The notes: generated by a model from the letters alone, not told the origin. A DNA stretch of 64,000 bases from Planosporangium spinosum (GCF_049999945.1 NZ_JBLYUB010000021.1:47079-111078), one strand, 5' to 3'; shown: positions 43,683 through 53,175, counted from the first letter of the stretch. Translations and numbers: made by a program.

Positions 43683-44464
43683 GACAGGTACTGGCGGCGC
43701 TCGACCGCAGCCCCGCGGCGAAGCCGGTGCTGGCCGCCGCCCGCGCTCTCGCCGCGCTCCTCGGCGCCGAGGTGACGGCGCTGCACGTCAAGGTCGACGG
43801 CACGGACGTGCCGCGCAGCTTGGTGACAGAAGCCGGCGTGCCACTGCGCGTCGTTGACGGGGACGTCGTCACAAGGATCGTCGAAGCGGCCAGCGTCGAC
43901 GAGGTCGCCGCGCTCGTCATCGGGGCGCGCGCCATGCCGGCCGACCCGCAGCCACTGAGCCCCGTTGCCGTGGTCGTCGCGACGACTGTTGCGAAGCCGG
44001 TGCTCGTCGTCCCGCCGCAGGCGGATCCCCACGCCTCGTACAGCCGTGTGCTTGTTCCGCTCGAGGGCACCGCTGCGACATCGCTGGCACCACGGCCGTT
44101 GATCGAGCTCGCGATGGACGTAGGGCTCGACGTCGTCGTCCTGCACGTTCTCGGACCTGACACGATGCCGGCTTTCACCGACCAGCCCCAACACGAGTAC
44201 GCCGTCTGGGGGAGCGAGTTCCTGGCCCGCCACTGTCCGTGGGGATCCGGTGCGGTCCGCCTGGAGACGCGCCTGGGCCGGAGTGAGGACCTGGTTCCGC
44301 TCGTCGCGCGCGAATCCGGCTGCGAGTTGATCGTGCTCGGCTGGTCACAGGAGTTCACCGCCGGCCGCGCTCGCGTTGTCCGCGCGACCCTTCAGCGGAC
44401 CAACGTGCCGGTCATGCTCGTTTCGGTGCGCGCCTTGTCCACGCTTGCCGGAGCCGCCGGTTGA
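43679..44464 (+). CDS. Universal stress protein
   Basis: A 261-residue protein with two degenerate UspA halves (MRQVLAALDRSPAAKPVLAA, then YSRVLVPLEGTAATSLAPRP). The glycine-rich ATP motif is poor in both halves (LIVLGWSQEFTAGRARVV), so it is probably a non-ATP-binding Usp. The ATG overlaps the GH65 stop (ATGA), so the two are coupled and may act together. Confidence 0.8.
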   Translation: MRQVLAALDRSPAAKPVLAAARALAALLGAEVTALHVKVDGTDVPRSLVTEAGVPLRVVDGDVVTRIVEAASVDEVAALVIGARAMPADPQPLSPVAVVVATTVAKPVLVVPPQADPHASYSRVLVPLEGTAATSLAPRPLIELAMDVGLDVVVLHVLGPDTMPAFTDQPQHEYAVWGSEFLARHCPWGSGAVRLETRLGRSEDLVPLVARESGCELIVLGWSQEFTAGRARVVRATLQRTNVPVMLVSVRALSTLAGAAG

Positions 44465-44696
44465 TCACTGGGCCGCTACCCGTCGAACTCGATGGCGTCG
44501 ATCACGCGAGGATTCTCCTGCCGGCCCTCTCTGTCCACCGCTGGGTTACGGCTGCGCGTGACGCGTTTTCGCCCCGCCCGACACCAGTCCTCAACATCCG
44601 CGCATGCCGTCTGAGCCCGTCGGCTGTGCGCTTTTGATGTGGTGAGTTGCGGGCCGTTGGTGGGCGGGAACCTCCCGGCAGGGATTCGGCTGGGGG

Positions 44697-45537
44697 TCAG
44701 CCATGCACGAGTACGCGCTGTGCGGCCTTGGCCGCCTGATAGGTCTTGAGCAGGTTCATCTTGTCGGTGTTGATGCTGGTCCAGTCGTCGGCGAGGACGC
44801 CGCCGGTGTCGCCGGAGTCGGGGTTCCAGCACCAGTAGGTGTAGCTGATGTGGTTGTCCTTGAGATATTTCACGAGGGTGCGCTGCCAGACGCCTTCCTT
44901 GTCGGTGCCGACGGATCGGCCGCCGAACTCGCCGAGCAGTACCGGTGCGCGGTTTTCCTTGGCGAGGTAGCCCCAGAGGGTGTCCCACAGGCCCGGCAGG
45001 TTGGCGGGGAAGGGGGGGGTCGTTGAACCAGCGCTGGTTGTAGACGTTCGGGCTGTAGTCGTGGGCGGAGTACACGAGTTTGGACGGATCGGACAGCCGG
45101 ACCGGGTTGTCGCGGGCACCCATCAGGTTTCCGCCCCACCAGTAGTAGACGTTCTGGTACTTCTCGATGCCCTCGACGACGATGAGCCAGCCGGGGTTGA
45201 CCGCGAGAATGGCGTTGCCGGCGCGTTCGGCGGCGAGCCGCCAGTCGGTGGCCTGGTTGCCGTCGCCCCAGGTGGCCTCGCCGTGCGGTTCGTTGTGCAG
45301 GTCGGCGCCGATGACCAGCGGGTTGTCGCGGTAACGCTGGGCCAGGTCGGTCCAGTCCTTGATCCAGGCGGCTTCGCTGACGTGGTCGGTGTACCAGAGG
45401 TTGCTCTGTCCGGCGGAGGTGGGCCGGTGTCGGTCGAGGATGACCATCATGCCGCGGTCGGTGGCACCGGCCACGACCTTGTCCATGATCTGCGGGCCGG
45501 TCAGCCCGGCCAGGTCGGGGTTCTTGTGCGGGATCAG
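44697..45537 (-). pseudogene. GH5 endoglucanase remnant, frameshifted and lacking its N-terminus
   Basis: Family GH5 cellulase sequence: KNPDLAGLTGPQIMDKVV, DRHRPTSAGQSNLWYT, the acid/base Glu in LHNEPHGEATWGDG, and in a second frame the nucleophile Glu in VLLGEFGG plus YTYWCWNPDSGDTGG. The frame changes at an eight-G run (45012-45019); seven would restore it. The first third of the catalytic domain and any signal peptide are absent. The remnant begins directly where the RCC1-repeat frame ends, which suggests a deletion fused two genes. Confidence 0.85.
45012..45019 (+). repeat. Eight-G homopolymer at the GH5 frameshift
   Basis: A run of eight G (C on the coding strand) within FNDPP. Reducing it to seven joins the two GH5 frames exactly. 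Such runs are hot spots for both replication slippage and base-calling errors. Confidence 0.9.
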
Positions 45538-46093
45538 TTGCCGTCAGGGCTGGGATCGGTTTGTTCGGGCGCGAGGACTTGTACTGGCGTGGATCGGTTG
45601 GCGTTGGCGCCGTCGCCGAGTTGGCCCTCGCTATTGAAGCCCAGGTGCGCTCGGTGCCGTCGAACAGCACTGCGAGGCTGTGCGGGTTGCCCGCGGCGAT
45701 GGACTTGACGCCGGTGAGGAATTGGGTGCATGGCGCGGAGGCACCGGCGGCGCAGACCTGTACCGGGATGGGGCTGTTGGTGGTCGTGCCATTGCCCAAC
45801 TGGCCGGCGTCGTTGAGCCCCCAGGTACGCACGGTGCCGTCGAACAGCAGCGCCAAGCTGTGCGTACCACCGGCGGTGATGGCCTTGACCCCGGTGAGGA
45901 ACTGTGAGCAGGCCGCAACCTTGCCCCCGGCGGGTGCGCAGACCTGTACCGGGGTGGTGCTGTTGGTCGTGGTGTTGTTGCCGAGCTGACCAGCGATGTT
46001 GCCGCCCCAGGTGCGGACGGTGCCGTCGTCGAGCAACGCCAGACTGCGCACCCCGCCGCCGGCGGTGGTGACGACGTTGTCGAGACCAGCCAT
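45534..46093 (-). pseudogene. RCC1-repeat protein fragment, frameshifted
   Basis: From 46093 the frame encodes three to four RCC1-type beta-propeller repeats: GGGVRSLALLDDGTVRTWGG, GGTHSLALLFDGTVRTWGL, GNPHSLAVLFDGTERTW. At about 45640 one G appears to be missing in a TGGGG context. The next repeat (GFNSEGQLGDGANANRSTPV) lies in another frame and ends at 45534. No signal peptide is visible, so the 5' end is probably missing too. Function of bacterial secreted RCC1-repeat proteins is unknown. Confidence 0.8.
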
Positions 46094-46138
46094 CCGGCCG
46101 GTGCCCGGGGTGGCCGGCCGCCGACCGGCGCGGGCTTC

Positions 46139-46774
46139 TCAGGCGGAGTCGACGAGCAGTCGCTGGATCGTCGGTGCGCAGAGGGCTATGAGGACATCGC
46201 GATCGAGGGCGGCGATCGGGCCGACCCGCACCACGTATCGGGCGATCGCGACGCCGAGCAAGTGGGCGCCGGCGAGGGCGGCGCGGGCCTCGCCGTCCGG
46301 CCGGTGCAGGTGCGGCGCGATCTCGGCGAGGAATCGCGCGTTGAGCATGGCCTGTAGGCGGTCGGCGGCCCGGTCGGAGGAGATGGCCGAGCGCACGACG
46401 GCCAGCAGGGGCTCGGCGGTCGCGGGGTCTTCCCAGAGGCGCAGGTAGGCATCCACCAGCCGCTCGCCGATGCCGTCCGGATCGCCGGCGAGGGCCTTGG
46501 CCATTTGCTGGGTGAATGCCGGCGGGATCTGCAGGGCCGCCTCGAACAGGTTGTCCTTGCTGCCGTAGAAGTGACGGATCAGGCCGGTGTCGACTCCCGC
46601 GGCCGCCGCGATCACCCGTAGCGACGCTCCGTCGTAGCCCTTGCTGGCGAACTGCTCCCGTGCGGCGGCAAGGATCGCGGCCCGCGTACCGCTCTCGCCC
46701 GTACGCCGGCCGACGGCGCGCCGGCTCCCGGATTCCACGGCCGAGGATTTTACCAGCACGGCGGCCTGATTCAA
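46139..46774 (-). CDS. TetR-family transcriptional regulator
   Basis: A 211-residue protein. The N-terminal helix-turn-helix (about residues 30-75) includes ASKGYDGASLRVIAAAAGVD and LIRHFYGSKDNLF. The rest is a helical ligand-binding domain. It is divergent from an ABC exporter operon and resembles the second TetR gene at 49414-50085, so the two may control the same exporter. A palindrome lies in the shared promoter region. Confidence 0.92.
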   Translation of the reverse strand: MNQAAVLVKSSAVESGSRRAVGRRTGESGTRAAILAAAREQFASKGYDGASLRVIAAAAGVDTGLIRHFYGSKDNLFEAALQIPPAFTQQMAKALAGDPDGIGERLVDAYLRLWEDPATAEPLLAVVRSAISSDRAADRLQAMLNARFLAEIAPHLHRPDGEARAALAGAHLLGVAIARYVVRVGPIAALDRDVLIALCAPTIQRLLVDSA

Positions 46775-46785
46775 CGACAGTTGAC

Positions 46786-46801
46786 TTCTACAGTCGTAGA
46801 A
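46786..46801. promoter_or_regulatory. Palindromic operator TTCTAC-AGTC-GTAGAA
   Basis: A perfect 6-bp inverted repeat around 4 bp, in the 92-bp region between the divergent tetR and ABC genes. TTGACT at 46781-46786 can serve as a -35 element for the ABC operon, so a bound repressor would cover the promoter. AT-rich sequence here stands out from the GC-rich surroundings. Confidence 0.65.
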
Positions 46802-46866
46802 TTTACTCTCGAAGATGAACTCCTCAGGTGTGGAATTCTTCGTGGTTACTCGGGAGGGGCATAGTC

Positions 46867-47814
46867 ATGACATCACCGGACAACGACGGTGACGCGGTCA
46901 TCGAGGTGCGAGGGCTGGTCAAGTCGTTCGGTCAGTTCCGGGCTCTGGACGGCCTGGACCTGACGGTCGCCCGGGGCGAGGTGCACGGCTTCCTCGGTCC
47001 GAACGGCGCCGGCAAGTCCACCACCATCCGGGTGCTGCTCGGCCTGCTCAAGGCCGACGCCGGCCGGGTGCGACTGCTCGGCGGCGACCCGTGGCGCGAC
47101 GTCGTCAGCTTGCACCGCCGTCTCGCGTACGTGCCCGGCGACGTGACGCTGTGGCCGGGCATGACCGGCGGTGAGGCGATCGACCTGCTCGGCAAGCTGC
47201 GCGGCGGCCTGGACGAGGCCCGCCGTAAGGAGCTGCTGGAGCGTTTCGAACTCGACCCGACCAAGCGCGGCCGACAGTACTCCAAGGGCAACCGGCAGAA
47301 GGTCGCGCTGGTCGCGGCGCTCGCCTCCGATGTCGACCTGCTCATCCTCGACGAGCCCACCTCGGGCCTGGACCCGCTGATGGAGGCGATCTTCCAGGAG
47401 GAGATTGCCAAGGAGAAGGCGAAGGGCCGCAGCGTCCTGCTGTCCAGCCACATCCTGTCCGAGGCCGAAGCCCTCGCGGACCGGATCAGCATCATCCGCG
47501 CCGGCAAGGTCGTCGAGACCGGCACCCTGAATCAGCTGCGGCAGCGTACCCGCACCACCGTCCATGCGGTCTTCGCCGACCCGCCGGACAACCTGGACGA
47601 CCTGTCCTCCGTCCATGACGCTGAGTTCAAGGACGGCCGGTTCACCGGCACCGTCGACAACGCGGAGCTCAGCACGGCGATGGCCGAGCTGAGCCGGTAC
47701 CCGCTGACCTCGCTGACCGTGGCGCCGCCGTCGCTGGAGGAGTTGTTCCTGCGCCAATACGGCACCGACGCCGGCGTCGAGTCGGCCCGCTGGGGCACCG
47801 GCGGCGCGGCATGA
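46867..47814 (+). CDS. ABC transporter ATP-binding protein
   Basis: A 315-residue ATPase. Walker A is GPNGAGKST. The usual LSGGQ signature position reads YSKGNRQK, as in antibiotic-exporter (DrrA-like) ATPases. Walker B is LLILDEPTSGLDP, and the H-loop His is in LLSSHILSE. The ATG at 46867 follows CGGGAGGGGC. It overlaps the permease gene by 4 bp. It probably energises export of a hydrophobic compound. Confidence 0.95.
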   Translation: MTSPDNDGDAVIEVRGLVKSFGQFRALDGLDLTVARGEVHGFLGPNGAGKSTTIRVLLGLLKADAGRVRLLGGDPWRDVVSLHRRLAYVPGDVTLWPGMTGGEAIDLLGKLRGGLDEARRKELLERFELDPTKRGRQYSKGNRQKVALVAALASDVDLLILDEPTSGLDPLMEAIFQEEIAKEKAKGRSVLLSSHILSEAEALADRISIIRAGKVVETGTLNQLRQRTRTTVHAVFADPPDNLDDLSSVHDAEFKDGRFTGTVDNAELSTAMAELSRYPLTSLTVAPPSLEELFLRQYGTDAGVESARWGTGGAA

Positions 47815-49403
47815 ACCAGACCCTGACCGGCGCCCGTCCGCTGCTGCGCGCCGCCCTCAAACAAGACGCCCGCAATATCGGCCCCTGGATCGCGCTGATC
47901 ACCGCGCTGTCCGCCTCGTCCGTGCTGGCCTACGACTGGGTGTTTCCCGACCTGGCCAGCCGTCGGGAGCTGTCGGCCACGCTCGGTTCGAACCCCGCTT
48001 TGAGCCTGATCTTCGGCCCGGCCCGGGACCTGCTCACCGCCGACGGGTTCAACGCCTGGCGGGCCGGCGCGCTGGGCACGTTCTTCGCCGCCCTGATGGC
48101 GATATTCATCGTGGTCCGCAACAGCCGCGCCGACGAGGACTCCGGTCAGGCCGAACTGCTGGCCTCCGGTGTCATGGGCCGCCAGACCCGGCTGGCCGTC
48201 GCCATGCTCATGGCGGCGATGGCCTCGGTGGCGCTCGGCGTCTTCTCCTGGCTGATCACCGTCGCGTTCGGCGGGGGTTGGCTGAACTCGCTGGCGCTGT
48301 CGGCGACCTTCACGGCCTCCGGACTGATGTTCGCAGGCCTCGCCGGCATCGCGGCGCAGATCGGCTCGGACGCCCGCGCCGCCAACAGCATCGCCGTCGC
48401 CACCCTCGGCACCGTGTACGTGGTGCGCGGTTACCTCGACGCCAGCGAGGCGTCCGCGTCAACCGCGTGGCTCACCCCGTTCGGCTGGCTCGAACAGGTG
48501 CGCCCCGCCACCGGCAACAACGGCTGGCCGCTGCTGCTGGCGCTCGGTCTAGCCGTCGCGCTCGTCGCAACGGCGATGACGTTGTCCGCCCACCGGGACT
48601 TCGGCCAGGGCATGATCGCTGCCCGGCGCGGCCCGGCCCGCGGTGGCATGGTCGCCTCCGTCTGGGGTCTGGCGCTGCGCATCAACCGCAGCTCGCTGAT
48701 CTCCTGGCTCGTCGCGTTCGCCGGCCTCGGCGCGGTCTTCGGATTCTTGGCCACCTCCGTCAGCGACGTCTTCGCCAACAACCCCACCATGGGCGGCCTG
48801 ATCGCCGCCGGCGCCACCACCGAGGCCGGACTCGTCTTCTCGTTCCTGGTCACGATCCTGCAACTGGTCGGGATCATCGCCGCGGTCTTCGGCGTCCAGA
48901 TCGTCCTGCGCGTCTACGCCGAAGAGATCGACTACCGGGTCGAACCGCTGCTGGGCGCCGCGCTGAGCCGCCCGAAGTATCTGGCCAGCAACGCGATCAT
49001 CGCATTCGCCGGCCCCGCGGTCGCGCTGCTGGTCAGCGGCACCGTCATCGGCGTCGTCGCCGCGAGCGCCGAACCGGGCATCGCGGTCGGTGACGTCGTC
49101 CTGCAGGCGCTGGCGACCATTCCCGCGGTGTGGACGCTGGTCGCGCTCGCCCTTGCCACGGTCGGCGCCAACCCTCGCGTACGGCTGGCCGGCTGGCTCG
49201 GCGTGGTCGCGACGTTCGTGCTGACCCTGCTCGGGCCGCTGTTCAAGCTGTGGGACTGGATCCTGGGCATCAGCCCGCTGTGGCACGTCCCCAACGTCAC
49301 CGCCACCAACCCGGACTGGTCCGGCCTGGGCTGGGTGAGCCTCGTGGCCGTCTTCCTGACCATCGTCGCCTTCGCCGGTTTCCGCCGCCGCGACGTCATC
49401 TGA
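47811..49403 (+). CDS. ABC-2 type permease, polyketide/antibiotic exporter-like
   Basis: A 530-residue protein with about twelve hydrophobic segments in two similar halves, as in large actinobacterial exporter permeases paired with DrrA-like ATPases. Recognisable parts are VRNSRADEDSGQAELLASGV and the C-terminal LGISPLWHVP. Substrate unknown. It is coupled to the ATPase gene and followed 10 bp later by a tetR gene. Confidence 0.88.
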   Translation: MNQTLTGARPLLRAALKQDARNIGPWIALITALSASSVLAYDWVFPDLASRRELSATLGSNPALSLIFGPARDLLTADGFNAWRAGALGTFFAALMAIFIVVRNSRADEDSGQAELLASGVMGRQTRLAVAMLMAAMASVALGVFSWLITVAFGGGWLNSLALSATFTASGLMFAGLAGIAAQIGSDARAANSIAVATLGTVYVVRGYLDASEASASTAWLTPFGWLEQVRPATGNNGWPLLLALGLAVALVATAMTLSAHRDFGQGMIAARRGPARGGMVASVWGLALRINRSSLISWLVAFAGLGAVFGFLATSVSDVFANNPTMGGLIAAGATTEAGLVFSFLVTILQLVGIIAAVFGVQIVLRVYAEEIDYRVEPLLGAALSRPKYLASNAIIAFAGPAVALLVSGTVIGVVAASAEPGIAVGDVVLQALATIPAVWTLVALALATVGANPRVRLAGWLGVVATFVLTLLGPLFKLWDWILGISPLWHVPNVTATNPDWSGLGWVSLVAVFLTIVAFAGFRRRDVI

Positions 49404-49413
49404 CGAAGGGACA

Positions 49414-50085
49414 ATGACCTTGGCACGACGCAGCGGACGCCGTCCGGGCGCAACCGACACCCGCGAGGCGATCCTCGCCGCCGCCCGCGACGCCTTCGCC
49501 GACAAGGGCTACGACGGCGCCTCGATCCGTACGATCGCCACCGGTGCCGGGGTCGACCCGGCACTGGTGCACCACTACTTCGGCACCAAGGACAAACTGT
49601 TCCTGGCCAGCATGCACGTCCCGTTCGACCCCGACGATCTGGTGCCGGAGCTGCTGGCCGCGCCTCGCGACCAGACCGGCGACCGTGTGGTCCACCTCGT
49701 GCTCAGACTCTGGGACTCCGCCTCCGGAGCCTCAGCGTTGGCTCTGTTGCGTTCCAGCATGACCAACGAGTGGACCGCCCGGCTCATGCGCGAGTTCGTC
49801 TTCACCCGGATTCTGCAACGCGTGATCACCGGGCTGGACCTCGACGAGGAAGAGGCGCCGCTGCGCACCGCGTTCGTGGTCTCGCAGATCGTCGGTCTTG
49901 TAATGGCCCGCTACGTGCTCAAGCTCGAGCCGATCGCCTCCGCGAGCGCCGAGCAGGTCGTCGCCGTCGCAGGTCCGACCGTGCAGCGCTACCTCACCGG
50001 GGAGCTGCCCGCCGAGCTAGCGCCGGACCCGGCGCCGGCACATGGTCAGCGCCGCCGCGCTCGCACCGGCCGGAGCACTGAGTGA
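49414..50085 (+). CDS. TetR-family transcriptional regulator
   Basis: A 223-residue regulator with helix-turn-helix region ADKGYDGASIRTIATGAGVD and VHHYFGTKDKLFLAS, followed by a helical effector domain. GAAGGGA precedes the ATG. It is co-directional with the exporter genes and resembles the divergent TetR at 46139-46774. Its stop overlaps the GTG of the next membrane-protein gene. Confidence 0.92.
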   Translation: MTLARRSGRRPGATDTREAILAAARDAFADKGYDGASIRTIATGAGVDPALVHHYFGTKDKLFLASMHVPFDPDDLVPELLAAPRDQTGDRVVHLVLRLWDSASGASALALLRSSMTNEWTARLMREFVFTRILQRVITGLDLDEEEAPLRTAFVVSQIVGLVMARYVLKLEPIASASAEQVVAVAGPTVQRYLTGELPAELAPDPAPAHGQRRRARTGRSTE

Positions 50086-51167
50086 CGACCGCCCGGGAAG
50101 CTGAGGTCATACCGGTGTCCCGCAGCCCCCGTGCGCGTCCGTGGATCCGCCGCAGCCTGGTGGCGGCGGTGCTCGGACTGTTCACGGTCGAGCTCATCAT
50201 CGGCTGGCCGTCGCTGTCCTCGGCGCTGTCGCAGCTGAGCGCCCCGGATCCGTACTGGCTCACCACGGCCGTGGCAGCGGAACTGATCGCCATGGGAGCC
50301 TACGCGCGGATGCAGCGCAGCCTGCTGCTCTCGGCCGGACTGCGGGTGCCGATCTACCGGCACGTCGCCCTCGCCTACGCCGCTCATTCGCTCAGCGTCA
50401 CGCTGCCCGGCGGCCCGGCGTTCTCCACCCGCTTCAACTACCAGCAGATGCGCCGCTTCGGCGCCAGCCCGGCCGTCGCCTCGTGGTGCATCGCCCTGTC
50501 CGGCATCCTGTCCGCCACGGCACTCGCCGTCGTCACCGCCGTCAGCGCACTGGCCTCGCACGGCACCGCGCAGTGGTACAGCCTCGGCGGCCTGGCCGTC
50601 CTCATCGCACTGATCACCCTGGGGATCCGGCAGATCACCCGCCGACCCCAGCTGCTGGAACCGGCGATCCGCGGCGTCCTGGCCACCGTCAACCGGATAC
50701 GGCACCGGCCGGCCGGCGACGGAGTCGAGCAGGTACGCGGCTTCATCACGCAGCTGAACGCGGCCCGCCTGACCCCGCGACACGGCGCGGCGGCGGCCGC
50801 CTTCGCCGTCCTGAACTGGGTGGTCGACGCCGGCTGCCTGTGGATGTGTTTCCACGCGGTCAGCGACGGCTCGATCAACGGCATCCAGCTGCTGCTGGCG
50901 TTCTGCGCGGGCATGGCCGCCGGAACCCTGACCATCATCCCGGGCGGACTCGGGATCATCGACAGCGCGCTGATCCTCGGCCTGGTCACCGGCGGGGTCG
51001 ACACTGCCACCGCCATCGCCACGGTGGTCCTCTACCGCCTGATCAGCTTCTGCTTCATCATCGGCCTCGGCTGGCTGACCTGGCTCGTCATCCGCAGTCG
51101 CCACCGCGAGGCCATGACCGCCGTACCGCGACAGCGGCCACGCACTTCATGCTCCGGCCGGTCATGA
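50082..51167 (+). CDS. UPF0104/YbhN-type integral membrane protein
   Basis: A 361-residue protein with six to eight transmembrane helices. The pattern fits the lysylphosphatidylglycerol synthase transmembrane (UPF0104) family: LSVTLPGGPAFSTRFNYQQM, WVVDAGCLWMCF, and IIPGGLGIIDSALILGLV. Members flip or transfer lipid-linked groups in some bacteria, but most are uncharacterised. GTG start in a GTGA overlap with tetR. Confidence 0.82.
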   Translation: MTTAREAEVIPVSRSPRARPWIRRSLVAAVLGLFTVELIIGWPSLSSALSQLSAPDPYWLTTAVAAELIAMGAYARMQRSLLLSAGLRVPIYRHVALAYAAHSLSVTLPGGPAFSTRFNYQQMRRFGASPAVASWCIALSGILSATALAVVTAVSALASHGTAQWYSLGGLAVLIALITLGIRQITRRPQLLEPAIRGVLATVNRIRHRPAGDGVEQVRGFITQLNAARLTPRHGAAAAAFAVLNWVVDAGCLWMCFHAVSDGSINGIQLLLAFCAGMAAGTLTIIPGGLGIIDSALILGLVTGGVDTATAIATVVLYRLISFCFIIGLGWLTWLVIRSRHREAMTAVPRQRPRTSCSGRS

Positions 51168-51253
51168 GCGATCTGCCCACCCTCGAGGTTCCCGACACCG
51201 TCGACGTCTGCCGATCGTCCGCGGAGACGTTCCTGCGCACCGTCGCCATCTGA
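51164..51253 (+). CDS. Possible 29-residue peptide coupled to the UPF0104 gene
   Basis: An ATG in an ATGA overlap with the preceding stop starts a frame of 29 codons, MSDLPTLEVPDTVDVCRSSA and nine more residues to TGA at 51251-51253. It is hydrophilic, with one Cys. Overlap and position suggest translation is possible; no family resemblance and no independent ribosome-binding site. It could also be a leftover of a longer gene. Confidence 0.35.
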   Translation: MSDLPTLEVPDTVDVCRSSAETFLRTVAI

Positions 51254-51270
51254 CGAAAGGGCACCACCCC

Positions 51271-53010
51271 ATGTCCGACGAGAAGGCCATCTTCGTCAAG
51301 AACAACCCCTACGACGAGAGCAAGGAGAAAGGCCGGTTCAGCCGATTCGATCCCGGCACGCGAACCCTTCCGAAGGGCTGGCGGTACGGCAAGCCCTACG
51401 CGCCGCTGACCACCGACATCGTCTTCGAGAAGGACATCGCGGTCGAGCTCCGCGACGGCGTCACCATCTACGTCGACGTCTTTCGCCCGGCCGGCGCCAC
51501 CGACATCCCGGTCATCATCGCCTGGAGCCCGTACGGCAAAAGCCGCGGCGCGATCCCGTCCGTCACGGCCGTGCGTAAGCGGCTCGGCATCGACCAGAGC
51601 AAGCTGTCCGGCCTGATGAAATTCGAGGCACCCGATCCCGGCTACTGGTGCGCGCAGGGCTACGCCGTCTGCAACCCCGACGCCCGCGGAGCGTTCAACT
51701 CCGAAGGCGACACCTACGTATTCGGCCGGAAAGAAGGCCAGGACGCTTACGACCTGGTCGAGTGGCTCGCCGAACAGGACTGGTGCAGCGGCAAGGTCGC
51801 CATGAGCGGCAACTCCTACCTCGCCGTCTCACAGTGGTTCACCGCCGCAGAACAGCCCCCGCACCTCGCCGCGATCGCACCGTGGGAAGGCTTCTCCGAC
51901 CTCTACCGCGACATCGTCCTGCGCGGCGGAATCCCCGACTTCGGCGTCGTCGAGCAGCTACGTGCCCTGAACAACATCGGCAACAACAACGTCGAAGACG
52001 TCGTCGCGGCGGCCGCCAAATACCCGCTGATGAACGACTACTGGGAGACGAAGATCCCCCGCCTCGACACCATCACCATCCCCGCGTACGTGGTCGCCAG
52101 CTACACCAACACCTTCCACACCCAGGGCACGTTCCGCGCATGGCGGCTGCTCGCGTCCGAGCATAAATGGCTGCGCATCCACAACGGCATGGAATGGCCC
52201 GACTACTACAGCGAAGACAGCATGCGCGACCTCACCACGTTCTTCGACCACTACCTCAAAGGCGCCGACAACGACTGGCCACACACCCCGCGCGTGCGTT
52301 ACTCCCTGCTCGACCTGCACGGGCACGACGTCGTCAACCGCCCCAGCGAACAGTTCCCGCCGAAAGGCACGAACAACGTCCGCTACTACCTGGACAGCAC
52401 CTCGGCAAGCATGTCGACCAGCAGCGTTCCCGATGAGTCCCAATCCAGCTACCCCGGGGACGACAAGTCCGGGCGCGCCGAGTTCACCGTTGCCTTCGAC
52501 CGCGAGACCGAGCTCGCCGGATACCCGAAGGTCAAACTCTGGGTCGAGGCCGACGGCGCCGACGACATGGACCTCTTCCTGGTCCTGCAAAAGCTGGACG
52601 CCCACGGCAAGCCGATCGAGGTCCTCAACGTCGACACGAAGAGCCTGGTGATCCGCCTGATGACCCGGCACAGCGCCTCGATCCTGAAATACCGGGGAGC
52701 CAACGGCCGGCTGCGGGTATCCCTGCGGCACCTCGACGAACAGGCCTCCACCGAGGAACTGCCCGTCCACACCTTCGACCGCTCCGAGCCGCTGCAACCA
52801 GGCCAGATCGTGCCGATCGAGATCCCGCTCTACCCGATCGGCCTGATCATGCACCCCGGTGAGCAACTCCGCCTCGTGATCGCCGGCCACAACCTGATCG
52901 GCACCGGCATGCCCCGCATGAGCGACGCACACGCGAACAACCACGGCCGACACATCATCCACACCGGCGGCCGGCACGACTCCCACCTGCTGCTGCCGAT
53001 CCTGACCTAG
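51271..53010 (+). CDS. CocE/NonD-type serine hydrolase (X-Pro peptidase S15 family)
   Basis: A 579-residue alpha/beta hydrolase. The nucleophile is in MSGNSYLAVSQW (GxSYxA type), the oxyanion Tyr in AWSPYGKSRG, and the C-terminal jelly-roll domain runs from about residue 360 (VRYYLDST to QLRLVIAGHNL). CocE/NonD enzymes cleave esters or amides; substrate unknown. There is no signal peptide. The gene ends 33 bp before the left inverted repeat of the IS630-like element. Confidence 0.85.
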   Translation: MSDEKAIFVKNNPYDESKEKGRFSRFDPGTRTLPKGWRYGKPYAPLTTDIVFEKDIAVELRDGVTIYVDVFRPAGATDIPVIIAWSPYGKSRGAIPSVTAVRKRLGIDQSKLSGLMKFEAPDPGYWCAQGYAVCNPDARGAFNSEGDTYVFGRKEGQDAYDLVEWLAEQDWCSGKVAMSGNSYLAVSQWFTAAEQPPHLAAIAPWEGFSDLYRDIVLRGGIPDFGVVEQLRALNNIGNNNVEDVVAAAAKYPLMNDYWETKIPRLDTITIPAYVVASYTNTFHTQGTFRAWRLLASEHKWLRIHNGMEWPDYYSEDSMRDLTTFFDHYLKGADNDWPHTPRVRYSLLDLHGHDVVNRPSEQFPPKGTNNVRYYLDSTSASMSTSSVPDESQSSYPGDDKSGRAEFTVAFDRETELAGYPKVKLWVEADGADDMDLFLVLQKLDAHGKPIEVLNVDTKSLVIRLMTRHSASILKYRGANGRLRVSLRHLDEQASTEELPVHTFDRSEPLQPGQIVPIEIPLYPIGLIMHPGEQLRLVIAGHNLIGTGMPRMSDAHANNHGRHIIHTGGRHDSHLLLPILT

Positions 53011-53042
53011 CAGCCGCAGCCCCTTCTCCCACCCCCGATCAG

Positions 53043-53058
53043 CTAGTGCCGTGACCGG
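53043..53058 (+). repeat. Left terminal inverted repeat of the IS630-like element
   Basis: CTAGTGCCGTGACCGG, exact inverse of 55179-55194. Confidence 0.85.
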
Positions 53059-53175
53059 ATAGGTCCACCGTGTTGGGGGCCCGGCACGGCATTAGATTGG
53101 ACCTTCCAGACCACGACGCGGCTCGTGTCGAGCCGCGCGCCGCCCCGTGTCAGTGCCATCCGTTACGGTCCCCGA

